The position numbers and the translations under genes were made by a program. DNA of 64,000 bases from Kibdelosporangium philippinense. GTDB taxonomy: Bacteria > Actinomycetota > Actinomycetes > Mycobacteriales > Pseudonocardiaceae. Numbering within the stretch: the stretch's first letter is position 1; each line of letters opens with the position of its first letter. The DNA is taken from contig NZ_JAJVCN010000001.1 of NCBI RefSeq assembly GCF_021390435.2, forward strand, positions 2,914,001-2,978,000, in the 5' to 3' direction. This document shows, one piece after another, positions 40,775 through 49,935 of the stretch. The notes beneath the pieces are model-generated. The model did no database searches, was not told the DNA's origin, and saw only the letters and a program-made list of their open reading frames with translations.

Positions 40775-41692
40775 ATGAAAAGCTTGCTCGAGTTCATTCT
40801 GTCGCTGCTGCGTGACCCTGGGTTCCAGGCCGAGTTCCGCAGCGATCCCGCTGGTACGTTGGAAAAACACGGGTTCGAAGGACTGTGCGGCCAGGATGTC
40901 GCGGACGTCCTGCCGCTCGTGATCGACAACAGTCGTGTCTCGCTTGACCGGTCCTACGAGACCGGCAACAACAACGTCATGGTCGTACCGCCTCCGCCGT
41001 CGCCGCATCCGATGCCTGGTGAGCACGGCATGCACTCTGTGGTGAAGCAGTTCGACTACATCACGAACACGTATGTCTACAACGACAGCCACAACACCGT
41101 GCTGGACAACTCCGTGAACCAGAACATCTGGGCGCACGGCCATGTGTACCAGTGGTTCGACAACGATCCAGTTGTAGCGTCCGGAGATGGCGCTGTCGCC
41201 GCGGGCGACGACGTCGACGACGTGAACACCGGCGACATCGACACCGACCATGGCAGCGCGGTCGCGGTTGGCGGTAACGCCACTGGGTCCAACGACGACT
41301 TTTCCACCGACGCGAACGTCCACAATTTCGGGTCGGGCGAGGTCGGGGTTGCCAGCAACGGCAGCACTGTGAGCCAGAACGACTCGTCGGACTCGCACGA
41401 CGACATCAACTCGCACAACGATTCCCACGACGACATCAATTCCCACAACGACATCGACTCGCATGACGACATCGCCTCCCACAACGATGTCGACTCGCAC
41501 GATGACATCGGCTCCTACAACGACGTCAACTCCAACAACGATTCGCACGACGACGTCGGTTCGTTCAACGATGTCGACTCGCATGACGACATCAACTCGA
41601 ACAACGACAACAACGATCTCAATTCCAACAACGACATCAACTCCAACAATGACATTGCGTCGAACAATGACGCGCTGATCATCATCCCGTGA
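40775..41692 (+). CDS. IniB N-terminal domain protein with Asp/Asn/Ser/His repeats
   Basis: 305 residues. The first ~55 (LLEFILSLLRDPGFQAEFRSDPAGTLEKHGFEGLCGQDV) match the N-terminal domain of mycobacterial IniB. A Pro-rich link follows, and residues ~210-300 consist of short repeats of the type S-H/N-N/D-D-I/V (SHDDINSHND, SNNDINSNND). The repeats are strongly hydrophilic and could bind metal or form an elongated region. Its stop overlaps the frame of the dynamin gene, so the two are in one operon. Confidence 0.85.
   Translation: MKSLLEFILSLLRDPGFQAEFRSDPAGTLEKHGFEGLCGQDVADVLPLVIDNSRVSLDRSYETGNNNVMVVPPPPSPHPMPGEHGMHSVVKQFDYITNTYVYNDSHNTVLDNSVNQNIWAHGHVYQWFDNDPVVASGDGAVAAGDDVDDVNTGDIDTDHGSAVAVGGNATGSNDDFSTDANVHNFGSGEVGVASNGSTVSQNDSSDSHDDINSHNDSHDDINSHNDIDSHDDIASHNDVDSHDDIGSYNDVNSNNDSHDDVGSFNDVDSHDDINSNNDNNDLNSNNDINSNNDIASNNDALIIIP
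41392..41680 (+). repeat. Repeat array in the IniB-like gene
   Basis: Degenerate 15- to 18-base repeats (variants of TCGCACGACGACATCAAC) encoding five- to six-residue units rich in Ser, His, Asn and Asp. Codon variation between units suggests the array is old and kept at protein level. Confidence 0.7.
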
Positions 41693-41715
41693 TGTTCCTG
41701 GCGGGGGAGGAAGCC

Positions 41716-43269
41716 ATGCCGACCGTCATCGAAGTGATCGACACCGCGATCACGGCGGCTGACGCCTACCACCGCGAAGACCTCGTCGCCCGGCTCCGCC
41801 AGAGCCGGGCGCGGGTACTGTCGCAGGAAGTGCAGGTGCTCGTCGTTGGCGAGTTCAACCAGGGCAAGAGCTACCTGGTCAACGCGTTGGTCGGTACCCC
41901 GGTCTGCCCGGTCGCCGACGACATCAGTCCGGCGGTCACCACAACTGTCCGATTCGCCTCAGAACCGGAGGCCTTCCTGGTCACGGGCGATTCACGCGAG
42001 CCTATCGAGCACGTGGCCGATATTCGTTCCGGCACTGTCGAAGTAAGACTGCCAAGGAGCGTTCTGGACGGCGGGCTGACCCTTGTGGACAGTCCTGGCC
42101 CTGAACCCTGTGACGCCATCTTGATCGTGTCCGACTCGTCCAGTGAGTACACCGACACCGAGCTGGACCTGATCAAGCAAGCGCAGCTGCTTGCGCCCGT
42201 GGTGATCTGTGTACTGTCCAAGATGGATCTTTATCCGGCCTGGCGTGACGTGGCCGAGCTGAACCGGGCCAAGATCGATCCGCCGCTCGTGCCGGTGTCC
42301 GCTGAGCTGAGGATGCACGCGATGGCCACGGGCGACGCACAGCTCAACGAGGAATCGGGTTTTCCCGAGCTGCTGCGGGTGTTGCGAGACGCGCTGGCCC
42401 GGCGGTCGGCCGTGTACGACGTCCTTGCGGCGACCGACGACCTGATCTCGATGATGACCGACGAGCTGGAGTCGTTGCGGTCCGACACTTTCGATCCTCG
42501 ATCGATCCGGTGGCAGCAGACGTTGAACGACGGGATCACGGACCTCATCGCCGACATCGACCACGACCTGCGTGACCGGCTCAGGGACGTGCTGCGGGTC
42601 GCCGAGGCCGAGCTGGACGCGGTCGACCCGGCCAAAGTCGGCGACGAGTTCGCGGAGTGGTTGCAGCAGAAGGAACTCGAATGCACCTCCGCGACCTTCG
42701 CGTGGATGATGACCCGCGCCCGTTGGCTGGCTGGACATGTGGCCGAGCAGTTCGGTGATGGCCGTGTCCTTCCCGAAATCCGCGAGGCGCCGGAGCTGAC
42801 GGATGCTGTCAGTGAGTACGCGCAGGGTGAACCGGAAAAGTTCGGGCTCGGCCAGAAGCTGATCGTGGGCATGCGCGGCGGTTACGGTGGCACGCTGATG
42901 ATCGGCATGGCGAGCACGATCGTCGGCGTCGCGATGATCAACCCGCTGTCCATAGGCGCGGGACTCCTGTTGGGTGGCAAGACTGTGCAGGAGGAACGTA
43001 AGAGGCTGTTGCAGCGTCGGCAGGCTGATGCGAAGGCAGCGCTGCGCAAGCATGTTGACGACGTGATCTTTCAGGCAGGCAAGCAAAGCCGTGACCGTCT
43101 GCGGGAGATCCAGCGGACCTTGCGTGACCACTTCGCCGCTCATGCCGAGCAGATGCATCGGTCCATGGTGGACGCTGCCGCGGACCGCAAGACCCGGATG
43201 CGGGACCTGAACGCCGAGCTCGCGCGGGTGCGCGAGTTGGCGCGGGCGGCACGGGAGGTGGCGGCGTGA
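41716..43269 (+). CDS. IniA-like dynamin family protein with shortened G domain
   Basis: 517 residues from the ATG at 41716, preceded by GGGGGAGGA. P-loop GEFNQGKS (45-52), switch I VTTTVRF, DSPG at 125-128 (G3) and SKMD at 168-171 (G4) are present. In dynamin-like IniA proteins about 18-20 residues normally follow DTPG before the DAVLLVSD strand; here DSPGPEPCDAILIVSD joins them directly, so switch II appears deleted in frame (about 42088-42120). A hydrophobic paddle (~393-425) and coiled coils follow, so membrane binding is likely retained. Confidence 0.85.
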   Translation: MPTVIEVIDTAITAADAYHREDLVARLRQSRARVLSQEVQVLVVGEFNQGKSYLVNALVGTPVCPVADDISPAVTTTVRFASEPEAFLVTGDSREPIEHVADIRSGTVEVRLPRSVLDGGLTLVDSPGPEPCDAILIVSDSSSEYTDTELDLIKQAQLLAPVVICVLSKMDLYPAWRDVAELNRAKIDPPLVPVSAELRMHAMATGDAQLNEESGFPELLRVLRDALARRSAVYDVLAATDDLISMMTDELESLRSDTFDPRSIRWQQTLNDGITDLIADIDHDLRDRLRDVLRVAEAELDAVDPAKVGDEFAEWLQQKELECTSATFAWMMTRARWLAGHVAEQFGDGRVLPEIREAPELTDAVSEYAQGEPEKFGLGQKLIVGMRGGYGGTLMIGMASTIVGVAMINPLSIGAGLLLGGKTVQEERKRLLQRRQADAKAALRKHVDDVIFQAGKQSRDRLREIQRTLRDHFAAHAEQMHRSMVDAAADRKTRMRDLNAELARVRELARAAREVAA

Positions 43270-44345
43270 ACCTGGAACATCGGGTACGCGACCTGTTGCG
43301 GCGGGTCCGTGACGCTTATCCAGGTGCTGCCATCGACCGGCGGCTGGCCAGGATGAACGAGCCGATCCATGTCGCCGTCGTCGGGACGCAGGGAAAGTCC
43401 ACTTTGGTCAAGGCGCTCGCGGACCAGCCGTTCCGCGTCGGACTGGACGAGGACGCCGACGCGGTGATCTACCTGATGGCCCACACACCGGATGTGCGGC
43501 CGTTGACCGAGTACCAGGACCAGAGCGTGATCGGAGTCCTGGCGCGCGCGGACGAGATCGGCGGTGGCAGGCTCGACGCGTTGACCTCCGCCCGCCAGGT
43601 CGCACGCCGGTATGCCGCCGATCCCCGGCTGCGAGGCGTGTGCCAGACCGTTGTCCCGGTCGCGGGCCTTCTCGCCCACACGGCCAAGACGCTTCGGCAG
43701 GACGAGGTGGATGTGTTCATCGATCTCGTGTCGCGCCCGCGCGCTGAGATTGATTCACATCTGTTGTCATCCGATCGAGTGAAGACGATTGCAGCCGGGT
43801 TGCTCGACCGGTTCGGCCTTTTCGGCATCCGATTGGGCGTCACGCTGGTAAGACAGGGATTTTCCACGCGGGACAAACTGGCCGTGGAACTGATCAGGCG
43901 AAGTGGCCTCGGCGAGCTGTGCCAGCAGCTGGACACACATTTCTGCGAACGTTCTCAGTTGCTGAAGTCCCGCTCGACGCTGATCTTCATCAACGCTTTC
44001 CTGCGACAAAGACCGAATCCGGGTCTGCGGGCCGATGTGGAGCGGCTGATGGCGAGCGCGCACGAGTTCGTCGAGGTCAGGCTGTTGGACGCGGTCCGGG
44101 CCGGGCAGATTGGGATGCCGGATGATGTGGCTGCCGAGGCCGAGCGGCTCCTTGGCGGCGATGGGGCGGCAATCGGATCACGATTGGGTCTGCGCGGCGA
44201 TCCGGTGCGACAGCGGGAGATCGCGCTGCGAACTCTCGGCAAGTGGCGTGTGCGGGCCGAAAATCCCGTGGCCGGGCGGCAATTCGTGGATGCCGCCCGG
44301 GTGATTGTCCGAACGTGTGAAGGCATGGTGGCGCGCCTGTCCTGA
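43266..44345 (+). CDS. IniC-like dynamin family protein lacking switch I and G3
   Basis: 359 residues. GTG start overlaps the previous stop (GTGA). P-loop GTQGKST is at 40-46 and the G4 segment VLARADEIG at 91-99, but only about 20 residues separate the P-loop from the strand DADAVIYLMAH; in IniC-like proteins this stretch is far longer and holds switch I and the DTPG motif. The C-terminal helical part (VVPVAGLLAHTAKTLRQDE) is conserved. Likely an adaptor to the IniA-like protein rather than an active GTPase. Confidence 0.82.
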   Translation: MNLEHRVRDLLRRVRDAYPGAAIDRRLARMNEPIHVAVVGTQGKSTLVKALADQPFRVGLDEDADAVIYLMAHTPDVRPLTEYQDQSVIGVLARADEIGGGRLDALTSARQVARRYAADPRLRGVCQTVVPVAGLLAHTAKTLRQDEVDVFIDLVSRPRAEIDSHLLSSDRVKTIAAGLLDRFGLFGIRLGVTLVRQGFSTRDKLAVELIRRSGLGELCQQLDTHFCERSQLLKSRSTLIFINAFLRQRPNPGLRADVERLMASAHEFVEVRLLDAVRAGQIGMPDDVAAEAERLLGGDGAAIGSRLGLRGDPVRQREIALRTLGKWRVRAENPVAGRQFVDAARVIVRTCEGMVARLS

Positions 44346-44374
44346 TTACGATCGAGCATCCAGCCATGGCGCGT

Positions 44375-44395
44375 TTTCTATCCTTGGGGTAGAAA
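44375..44395. promoter_or_regulatory. Inverted repeat before the LuxR/ATPase gene (TTTCTA-N9-TAGAAA)
   Basis: A perfect 6-bp dyad lies 32 bases before the regulator ATG. It may be an operator for this regulator or an internal promoter element. Inference from position. Confidence 0.35.
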
Positions 44396-44426
44396 TCTCC
44401 TGCTCAATTCTCGGATAGGCGGGAAT

Positions 44427-46718
44427 ATGCACACCTTGTCGGCAAGAGTGGCCACGGACCCATCGGCACCGCTGCGGCTGGCGGTGGTAGCCCCAGGCGG
44501 ATACGGCAAAACCAGGTTGCTGCGTGAGCTGGCGAAGGCCTATCACGCGGCCGGGGTCGAAGTGGTCACGGACTGGCCGACGACAGGTGCTGACGACTGG
44601 CGCCGAGCCGTGATGCTCGTCGACGATGCTCACCTCTTGCCGGGGACGCAGTTGCGGATGCTGCGGGAGATGCCGTGCCCTCGGCTGGTGATCGCTTGTC
44701 GTCCGTGGCCGCAGTCGCCGGAGCTTGCCGATTTGGTGCATGTGCTTGACCGAGGGAATCTGTCCTCTTGGGACATTCAGGACGTCCGGCAGATCTGTCC
44801 GCCGGTTGCGGACACCGTGCATGCTTTGACCGATGGAGTGCCGCGGTGGGTTGTCCGGCTGGCTGAAGCCGGTGGCCAGGTGACGCCCGCGGTGATGCAG
44901 TATCTGAGGTACGAGCTGGAATCCTTGGGCGACGATGTGGTGAGTTACCTGGTCGCGGCGCGATCGGGACTGGGTAACCGGATTGATGTGCTCAGCTCGC
45001 TGTTGGGGTACGGCAGCGATGGCGTGGCTGAGGTGATGCGGGCGGCTCGGGCGACCGGTTTCGTTGGGCCTTCTGGTTCGGTTATTCCCTTGTGCTCTCT
45101 GGCTTTGGCGAAGGTTGTGCCTGCTGAGCATTACCTTGGGGTGTTGCAGCGGCTTGCGGTGTTGCAGCTGGATCGGGCCGAGCCGGTCTTGCCGTTCGCG
45201 CGATCCCTTGTGGGCAGTGGCGCCACAGGGTCCACAGTGGCCACTGTGTTGTCGACGGCCGCCCATGAGGTCGTCGCCGACAATCCCGCTTTGGCGGCCG
45301 AGTTGTTTGGTGCTGCCGTGTCCGCTGGGCAGCCTTTGTCCGGTGTCATTACGGATTGGGCCCGTGCGGCTGCGTTGTCTGGAGATCTCGACACCGCTTT
45401 GCGGCTGGCGGATCAGGCGATTTTGGCCCAGAACCACGCTGGAGCTTCGATCGCGGGTGCCGCGTTGGCTCACCGCGGCCAGTGGGCTCGATGTGCTCAA
45501 CTTTATGGCTGGGCGCGGGAAAGCTCGTTCGCGCAGATCGCTTCGATCGCCGTGGGCTCGTTGGCGACCGTGCCTTCGTCTCGAGTTGATCGCCCACCGA
45601 CGGCGCTCGATGGCGCGGCGGCGCTGATGGCCGACGGGATCCGGCAGTCTGTTTCCGGTGATCCTTCTTCCGCGCTTTCCTGCTTGGTTCAGGCGTCAGC
45701 CTTGCTCGAGCCAGCTGGCCGGGACGCGTTGGTTCCGGACAGTCCCGCCGCGCTGGCCGCGTTGGTCGCCATCCATAGCGGATCGCTCGATCTCGCTTCG
45801 TCTCTTGTGGACGCGGCTGTGGCTGGCCGGATGGGCGGGGACGTGATGCGCGTCCGGCATCGGCAGTTGCTTGCGTGGATCCGGATGATGCGTGGCCAGT
45901 TCGCCGACGCTGCTCAACTGATCGATGGGTTAGCGGTCCGTGAACCGCGTGATCAGCTTTTTCAAACCGCTTTGCGGGTCGGGTTGGCTAGACGGTCTGG
46001 TGACGCGGTGACTTTGCGTCGCGTGTGGACAGATGTGTCGGCGTGTTTGGTTCGACACCCGGTTGACCTGTTCACGCTGTTGCCTGTGGCGGAGTTCATT
46101 GTGACTGGTGCTCGGTTGCGTGACCCGGCACGGCTTGTCGATGCTTTCGCTTTGGTGGACAAGCTGGGTAACCCGCCACTGTGGACTGGGCCCGTGCACT
46201 GGGCCAGTGTCCAGGCTGCGATCGTCTCCGAGAACCTTCCCGCGGCCGAGTCACACATCATGGCGCTTGCCCTGAACCCGACGCCGTATGGCACGGCGTT
46301 GACCCAGGCCGCGAGGTGCTGGGTGGACGTGTGCTCAGGCCGGGTTGAGGCTGAAGTGGTGATGGCGTGCGCCCAAGGGCTGCGCGATGTTGGGCATTGG
46401 TGGGACAGCGGCCGGTTGGCGAGCGAAGCAGCTTTGCGCACACAGGACCGGAAGGCCATGGTCAGCTTGCTTGACTGCGCCCGTCACCTGCGGCCCCGGC
46501 AGCAGTCTTCACCCGAGGTCAGCCCGCTCAGCGACCGGGAACAAGAGGTCGCCGAGCTGGTGATCCAAGGAATGACGTACAAACAAATCGGCGACAAGCT
46601 CTTCATTTCCGCGAAGACGGTCGAGCACCACATGGCTCGAATCCGCCACCGGCTCGGCGCGAGCAACCGCAGTGAGCTGATCACGCAATTGCGCGCGCTG
46701 GCCAAGGTGAAGTCTTAG
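44427..46718 (+). CDS. LuxR family regulator with ATPase domain (IniR-like)
   Basis: 763 residues. Residues ~15-200 form a STAND/AAA-type ATPase: P-loop APGGYGKTRLL near 22-32 and Walker B VMLVDDAH. A TPR-like helical middle follows, and the last 65 residues are a LuxR helix-turn-helix (LSDREQEVAELVIQGMTYKQ; then ISAKTVEHHMARIRHRLGA). The layout matches mycobacterial IniR, a regulator beside iniBAC, so control of this Hsp70/IniB/IniA/IniC-like cluster is the likely role. Confidence 0.85.
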   Translation: MHTLSARVATDPSAPLRLAVVAPGGYGKTRLLRELAKAYHAAGVEVVTDWPTTGADDWRRAVMLVDDAHLLPGTQLRMLREMPCPRLVIACRPWPQSPELADLVHVLDRGNLSSWDIQDVRQICPPVADTVHALTDGVPRWVVRLAEAGGQVTPAVMQYLRYELESLGDDVVSYLVAARSGLGNRIDVLSSLLGYGSDGVAEVMRAARATGFVGPSGSVIPLCSLALAKVVPAEHYLGVLQRLAVLQLDRAEPVLPFARSLVGSGATGSTVATVLSTAAHEVVADNPALAAELFGAAVSAGQPLSGVITDWARAAALSGDLDTALRLADQAILAQNHAGASIAGAALAHRGQWARCAQLYGWARESSFAQIASIAVGSLATVPSSRVDRPPTALDGAAALMADGIRQSVSGDPSSALSCLVQASALLEPAGRDALVPDSPAALAALVAIHSGSLDLASSLVDAAVAGRMGGDVMRVRHRQLLAWIRMMRGQFADAAQLIDGLAVREPRDQLFQTALRVGLARRSGDAVTLRRVWTDVSACLVRHPVDLFTLLPVAEFIVTGARLRDPARLVDAFALVDKLGNPPLWTGPVHWASVQAAIVSENLPAAESHIMALALNPTPYGTALTQAARCWVDVCSGRVEAEVVMACAQGLRDVGHWWDSGRLASEAALRTQDRKAMVSLLDCARHLRPRQQSSPEVSPLSDREQEVAELVIQGMTYKQIGDKLFISAKTVEHHMARIRHRLGASNRSELITQLRALAKVKS

Positions 46719-46774
46719 TTTCGCGTACGTCCGGCATGAGTACTACCAGCAGGGACAGGCTAGGGGACGGCCGA

Positions 46775-46819
46775 ACTCGTAGCATCACGAGTAAAGGGGA
46801 AGCGGGAATGAGTCCCGCT
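46775..46819. promoter_or_regulatory. Paired inverted repeats upstream of the SDR gene
   Basis: Two short perfect dyads: ACTCGT-N6-ACGAGT (46775-46792) and AGCGGGA-N5-TCCCGCT (46801-46819), 44 bases before the SDR start. They may be a terminator for the LuxR gene, an operator, or both. Confidence 0.4.
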
Positions 46820-46862
46820 AGGACAGTTGCTTGAGTGACACGCAGTTCGAAAGGCTGATGAC

Positions 46863-47606
46863 ATGTCGGTACCACTTGCAGGTCGGCGCGTGCTGGTGAC
46901 CGGGGCTTCGCGCGGGATCGGTGCGGCGATCGTGCGACGAGTCGCGGGGGACGGCGCCTCGGTCGCCTTCACGTACAGCGACTCGGCCGACGCGGCTGAG
47001 AAGCTCGTGGCCGAGGTCGCCGAATCCGGGGGAACGGTGGTCGCGATCCAGGCCGACAGCGCTGACCCCGAGCAGGTCGCCAGGTCGATCGACGAGACCG
47101 TCACCCAGTTGGGCGGCTTGGACGTTCTCGTCAACAACGCTGGCATTCTCCCCGCCGCTCCCATCGAGACGCTGACCATCGAGCAGTTCGACCGGTTGGT
47201 CGCCATCAACATCCGGAGCGTCTTCGCCGCGACCAAGGCGGCTCTGCCGCATCTGGACAGCACAGGTCGCATCATCAACATTGGCAGCATCAATGCCGAC
47301 CGGGTGCCCCTTTCCGGGATGTCGATCTACGCGATGTCAAAGGCGGCGGTCGCCGGAATGACGCGCGCGCTGGCCCGTGAACTCGGGCCCCGCGGCATCA
47401 CGGTCAACAACCTTCAGGTGGGTCCCACCGTGACCGACATGACCGCTGAGGAAGGCGAGATCGCGGACACGCTGCGCGGGGTGATGGCACTCGGGCGTTT
47501 GGGTCAGCCGCACGAGGTTGCCAGTGTCGTCAGCTACCTGGCGGGGCCGGAGTCGGGCTTCGTCACTGGCGCCAACTGGAACGTCGACGGCGGCTTCACC
47601 GTCTGA
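46863..47606 (+). CDS. Short-chain dehydrogenase/reductase
   Basis: 247 residues. Classical SDR features: cofactor motif TGASRGIG (13-20), NNAG (91-94), catalytic Tyr156 and Lys160 in YAMSK, Ser near residue 142 (INIGSIN), and the C-terminal GANWNVDGG. The usual length. It reduces or oxidises an alcohol/ketone using NAD(P)H; the substrate is unknown. Confidence 0.93.
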   Translation: MSVPLAGRRVLVTGASRGIGAAIVRRVAGDGASVAFTYSDSADAAEKLVAEVAESGGTVVAIQADSADPEQVARSIDETVTQLGGLDVLVNNAGILPAAPIETLTIEQFDRLVAINIRSVFAATKAALPHLDSTGRIINIGSINADRVPLSGMSIYAMSKAAVAGMTRALARELGPRGITVNNLQVGPTVTDMTAEEGEIADTLRGVMALGRLGQPHEVASVVSYLAGPESGFVTGANWNVDGGFTV

Positions 47607-47619
47607 TTCCTCAACAGCC

Positions 47620-47645
47620 CGGCCCGCTACCTCAGTGGCGGGCCG
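47620..47645. terminator. Bidirectional terminator hairpin
   Basis: An 8-bp GC-rich inverted repeat (47620-47627 and 47638-47645, CGGCCCGC) with a 10-base loop lies between the convergent SDR and lipoprotein genes. Confidence 0.65.
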
Positions 47646-47657
47646 TGCCTTGTGACG

Positions 47658-48281
47658 TCAGCTGGTCGGTGGGGGAGCCGTGGTTGTCCGGTTCGCGACC
47701 ACCTGTTTGATCTTCTGGCACTCCGGGGCCTGCGCGGCCGCCTGTTCCATCTGCGGTGTGTTCAGCGCGGGCTGGCTGAGCGGGTTCTTGGAGGCGGCGA
47801 GGTTGACCATTTCCTTGTTGACCTCTTGCACCGCCGTGGTCATCGCCTTCTGGTTGGTCATGTCCACCGCGTCGAGCTTCGCCTTGTTCGTGTCCACGGC
47901 CTGCTTCATCTGAGCGAAGGTCGCGCGCAGGTCGTCAACCGTTGCCTGGCCGTCCGGGATGGCTGCCGGGTTGACGTCGTTGAGGCCTTCGGTGGCGTCA
48001 CGCAGGCCGTCGGACACCTTCGCCAGCTGGACCTTGTACGAGTTCACCGCGGCCGCTGGGCTGCTTGTGTCTGGGCGGGCGCCTGCCGCGGGCACGACGA
48101 ACTCGGCCACGGCGTCGCACACGTCATCCGCGAAGTCGATTTGGGCCGGGTTCGGGGCGGCGGCCGGGGTGTTGGTGTTCGGTGCCGGGTTCGGGCCAGC
48201 GGGCTGTTGCTGGCCGCCGCCGTTGCAAGCCGTCAGAACCAACGCCGTGACCAGCGCGGGGACGGCGATCAGGCGCCGCAT
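47658..48281 (-). CDS. Hypothetical lipoprotein
   Basis: 207 residues. Signal peptide with lipobox VLTAC (Cys at residue 19), then a Pro/Asn-rich linker (~22-46) and a helical domain with one Cys pair (DVCDAVAEF ... APECQKIKQ) that could form a disulfide. Resembles small actinobacterial lipoproteins of unknown function. The gene is alone, divergent from the MFS pump. Confidence 0.8.
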   Translation of the reverse strand: MRRLIAVPALVTALVLTACNGGGQQQPAGPNPAPNTNTPAAAPNPAQIDFADDVCDAVAEFVVPAAGARPDTSSPAAAVNSYKVQLAKVSDGLRDATEGLNDVNPAAIPDGQATVDDLRATFAQMKQAVDTNKAKLDAVDMTNQKAMTTAVQEVNKEMVNLAASKNPLSQPALNTPQMEQAAAQAPECQKIKQVVANRTTTAPPPTS

Positions 48282-48428
48282 GAGTACTCCTTGTCTGCTG
48301 TTCGTTGCTCGACAACGGGGTTCCCGTCGAAAACTTTCTCAATCTTTTCTCCCGCCGATGTCGATCTGGCCAGCCGGAGATCGACGACTGGCTGAGGACC
48401 CACCAAACACACCAGAGGGAGAACGAGC

Positions 48429-49913
48429 ATGAAGGCGGGACGACGCGAGTGGCTGGGACTGGCGGTACTCGCATTTCCGACACTGCTGCTGTCGCTCGAC
48501 ATGAGCGTGCTGCACCTCGCGGTTCCGCATCTGGCCGCTGACCTGCGGCCGAGCAGCAGCCAGCTGTTGTGGATCATCGACATCTACGGCTTTCTGGTAG
48601 CCGGGTTCCTTGTCACGATGGGCACCCTCGGCGACCGGATCGGCAGGCGGAAACTCCTGATGATCGGCGGCGCGGCCTTCGGGGTCGCCTCGATTGTGGC
48701 CGCGTTCGCCTCCAGTGCCGAAATGCTGATCGCGGCACGTGCGGTTCTCGGCATCGCGGGCGCCACGCTCATGCCGTCGACCTTGGCATTGATCAGCAAC
48801 ATGTTCCAGGACGCCAAGCAGCGCGGCACGGCCATCGCGGTGTGGATGAGCTGCTTCATGGGCGGCATGGTGATCGGGCCGGTCGTCGGTGGCCTGCTGC
48901 TGGAGAACTTCCATTGGGGCACGGTCTTCCTGCTCGCCGTTCCGGTGATGGTGCTGCTGCTGGTCACCGCACCGAAGCTGCTGCCGGAGTACAAGGACGA
49001 GTCGGCCGGGCGGCTCGACCTGGTCAGCGTCGGCCTGTCGCTTGGCGCGATCCTGCCGGTGATCTACGGCCTGAAGGAGATCGCCAAAGACGGCCTCGGC
49101 CTGGTCAACGTCATCGTGCTGATCGCGGGCCTGCTGGTCGGGTCGGTGTTCGTGAAACGGCAGCGCACGCTGGCCACCCCGATGCTGGACCTGGCGCTGT
49201 TCAAGGTCCGCCAGTTCAGCGCGGCACTGAGCATCGTGGCCGTCGGCGCGCTCACCATGGGCGGGTTGTTCCTGCTGGTGAGCCAGTACCTGCAGCTGGT
49301 CGCCGGGTTGGACGCGGCCGAGGCCGGGTTGTGGCTGGTGCCGCAGGCGATCGCCGTGGTTGTCGGTTCGCTGATCGCTCCGAAGCTGGCGCAGCGGTTC
49401 CGTCCCGAGTTCGTGCTCGGCTTCGGAATGCTGGTCGCGGCCGGTGGGATCTTGTTGTTCACGCAGGCTGAGGGCCCTGGTGGGCTGATCGCGGTCGTCG
49501 TGGGGCTGTGCGTCGCCGCGTTCGGCATGGGACCGCAGGGCGTGCTGTGCACCGAAATGGTCGTCAGCTCCGTGCCGCCGCGTAAGGCGGGTGCCGCGTC
49601 GGCGATGTCCGAGACGGTCGCCGAGTTCGGGATCGCGATGGGAATCGCGGTGTTCGGCAGTGTCGCCACGGCGATCTACCAGTCCGAGGTTCCCGCAGGT
49701 TCGCCGGACAGCCTGGCAGGTGCGGTGGACGCGGCTCAGCAGCTCCCGCCGTCGGCCGCCGAGAACTTGGTTGGTGTGGCGCGGGAGGCGTTCACGTCAG
49801 GTCTGCACACAGTGGCTGGCATTGGCGCCACGATCGTCGTTGCCTTCGCGGTCGTCGGGATGATCGCGCTGCGAAAGAAGTCCGAAAAAGGCAGGGACCT
49901 GGTGCACAGTTGA
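48429..49913 (+). CDS. MFS transporter, DHA2 (14-TMS) drug efflux type
   Basis: 494 residues with 14 predicted membrane spans. The N-terminal LLLSLDMSVLHLAVPHLAADL and the motif GTLGDRIGRRKLLMIG (loop 2/3) plus GPVVGGLL (motif C, antiporters) place it with QacA/SmvA-type proton-driven multidrug exporters. Substrates unknown. It starts 148 bases from the divergent lipoprotein gene. Confidence 0.9.
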   Translation: MKAGRREWLGLAVLAFPTLLLSLDMSVLHLAVPHLAADLRPSSSQLLWIIDIYGFLVAGFLVTMGTLGDRIGRRKLLMIGGAAFGVASIVAAFASSAEMLIAARAVLGIAGATLMPSTLALISNMFQDAKQRGTAIAVWMSCFMGGMVIGPVVGGLLLENFHWGTVFLLAVPVMVLLLVTAPKLLPEYKDESAGRLDLVSVGLSLGAILPVIYGLKEIAKDGLGLVNVIVLIAGLLVGSVFVKRQRTLATPMLDLALFKVRQFSAALSIVAVGALTMGGLFLLVSQYLQLVAGLDAAEAGLWLVPQAIAVVVGSLIAPKLAQRFRPEFVLGFGMLVAAGGILLFTQAEGPGGLIAVVVGLCVAAFGMGPQGVLCTEMVVSSVPPRKAGAASAMSETVAEFGIAMGIAVFGSVATAIYQSEVPAGSPDSLAGAVDAAQQLPPSAAENLVGVAREAFTSGLHTVAGIGATIVVAFAVVGMIALRKKSEKGRDLVHS

Positions 49914-49935
49914 TCAATCTGGTACCTGGTGGGGC

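Noticed and set aside
41392..41680. The IniB repeat array as a CRISPR or minisatellite
   Set aside because: Repeats are irregular, lack unique spacers and keep a single reading frame with synonymous variation, so they are protein-level repeats.
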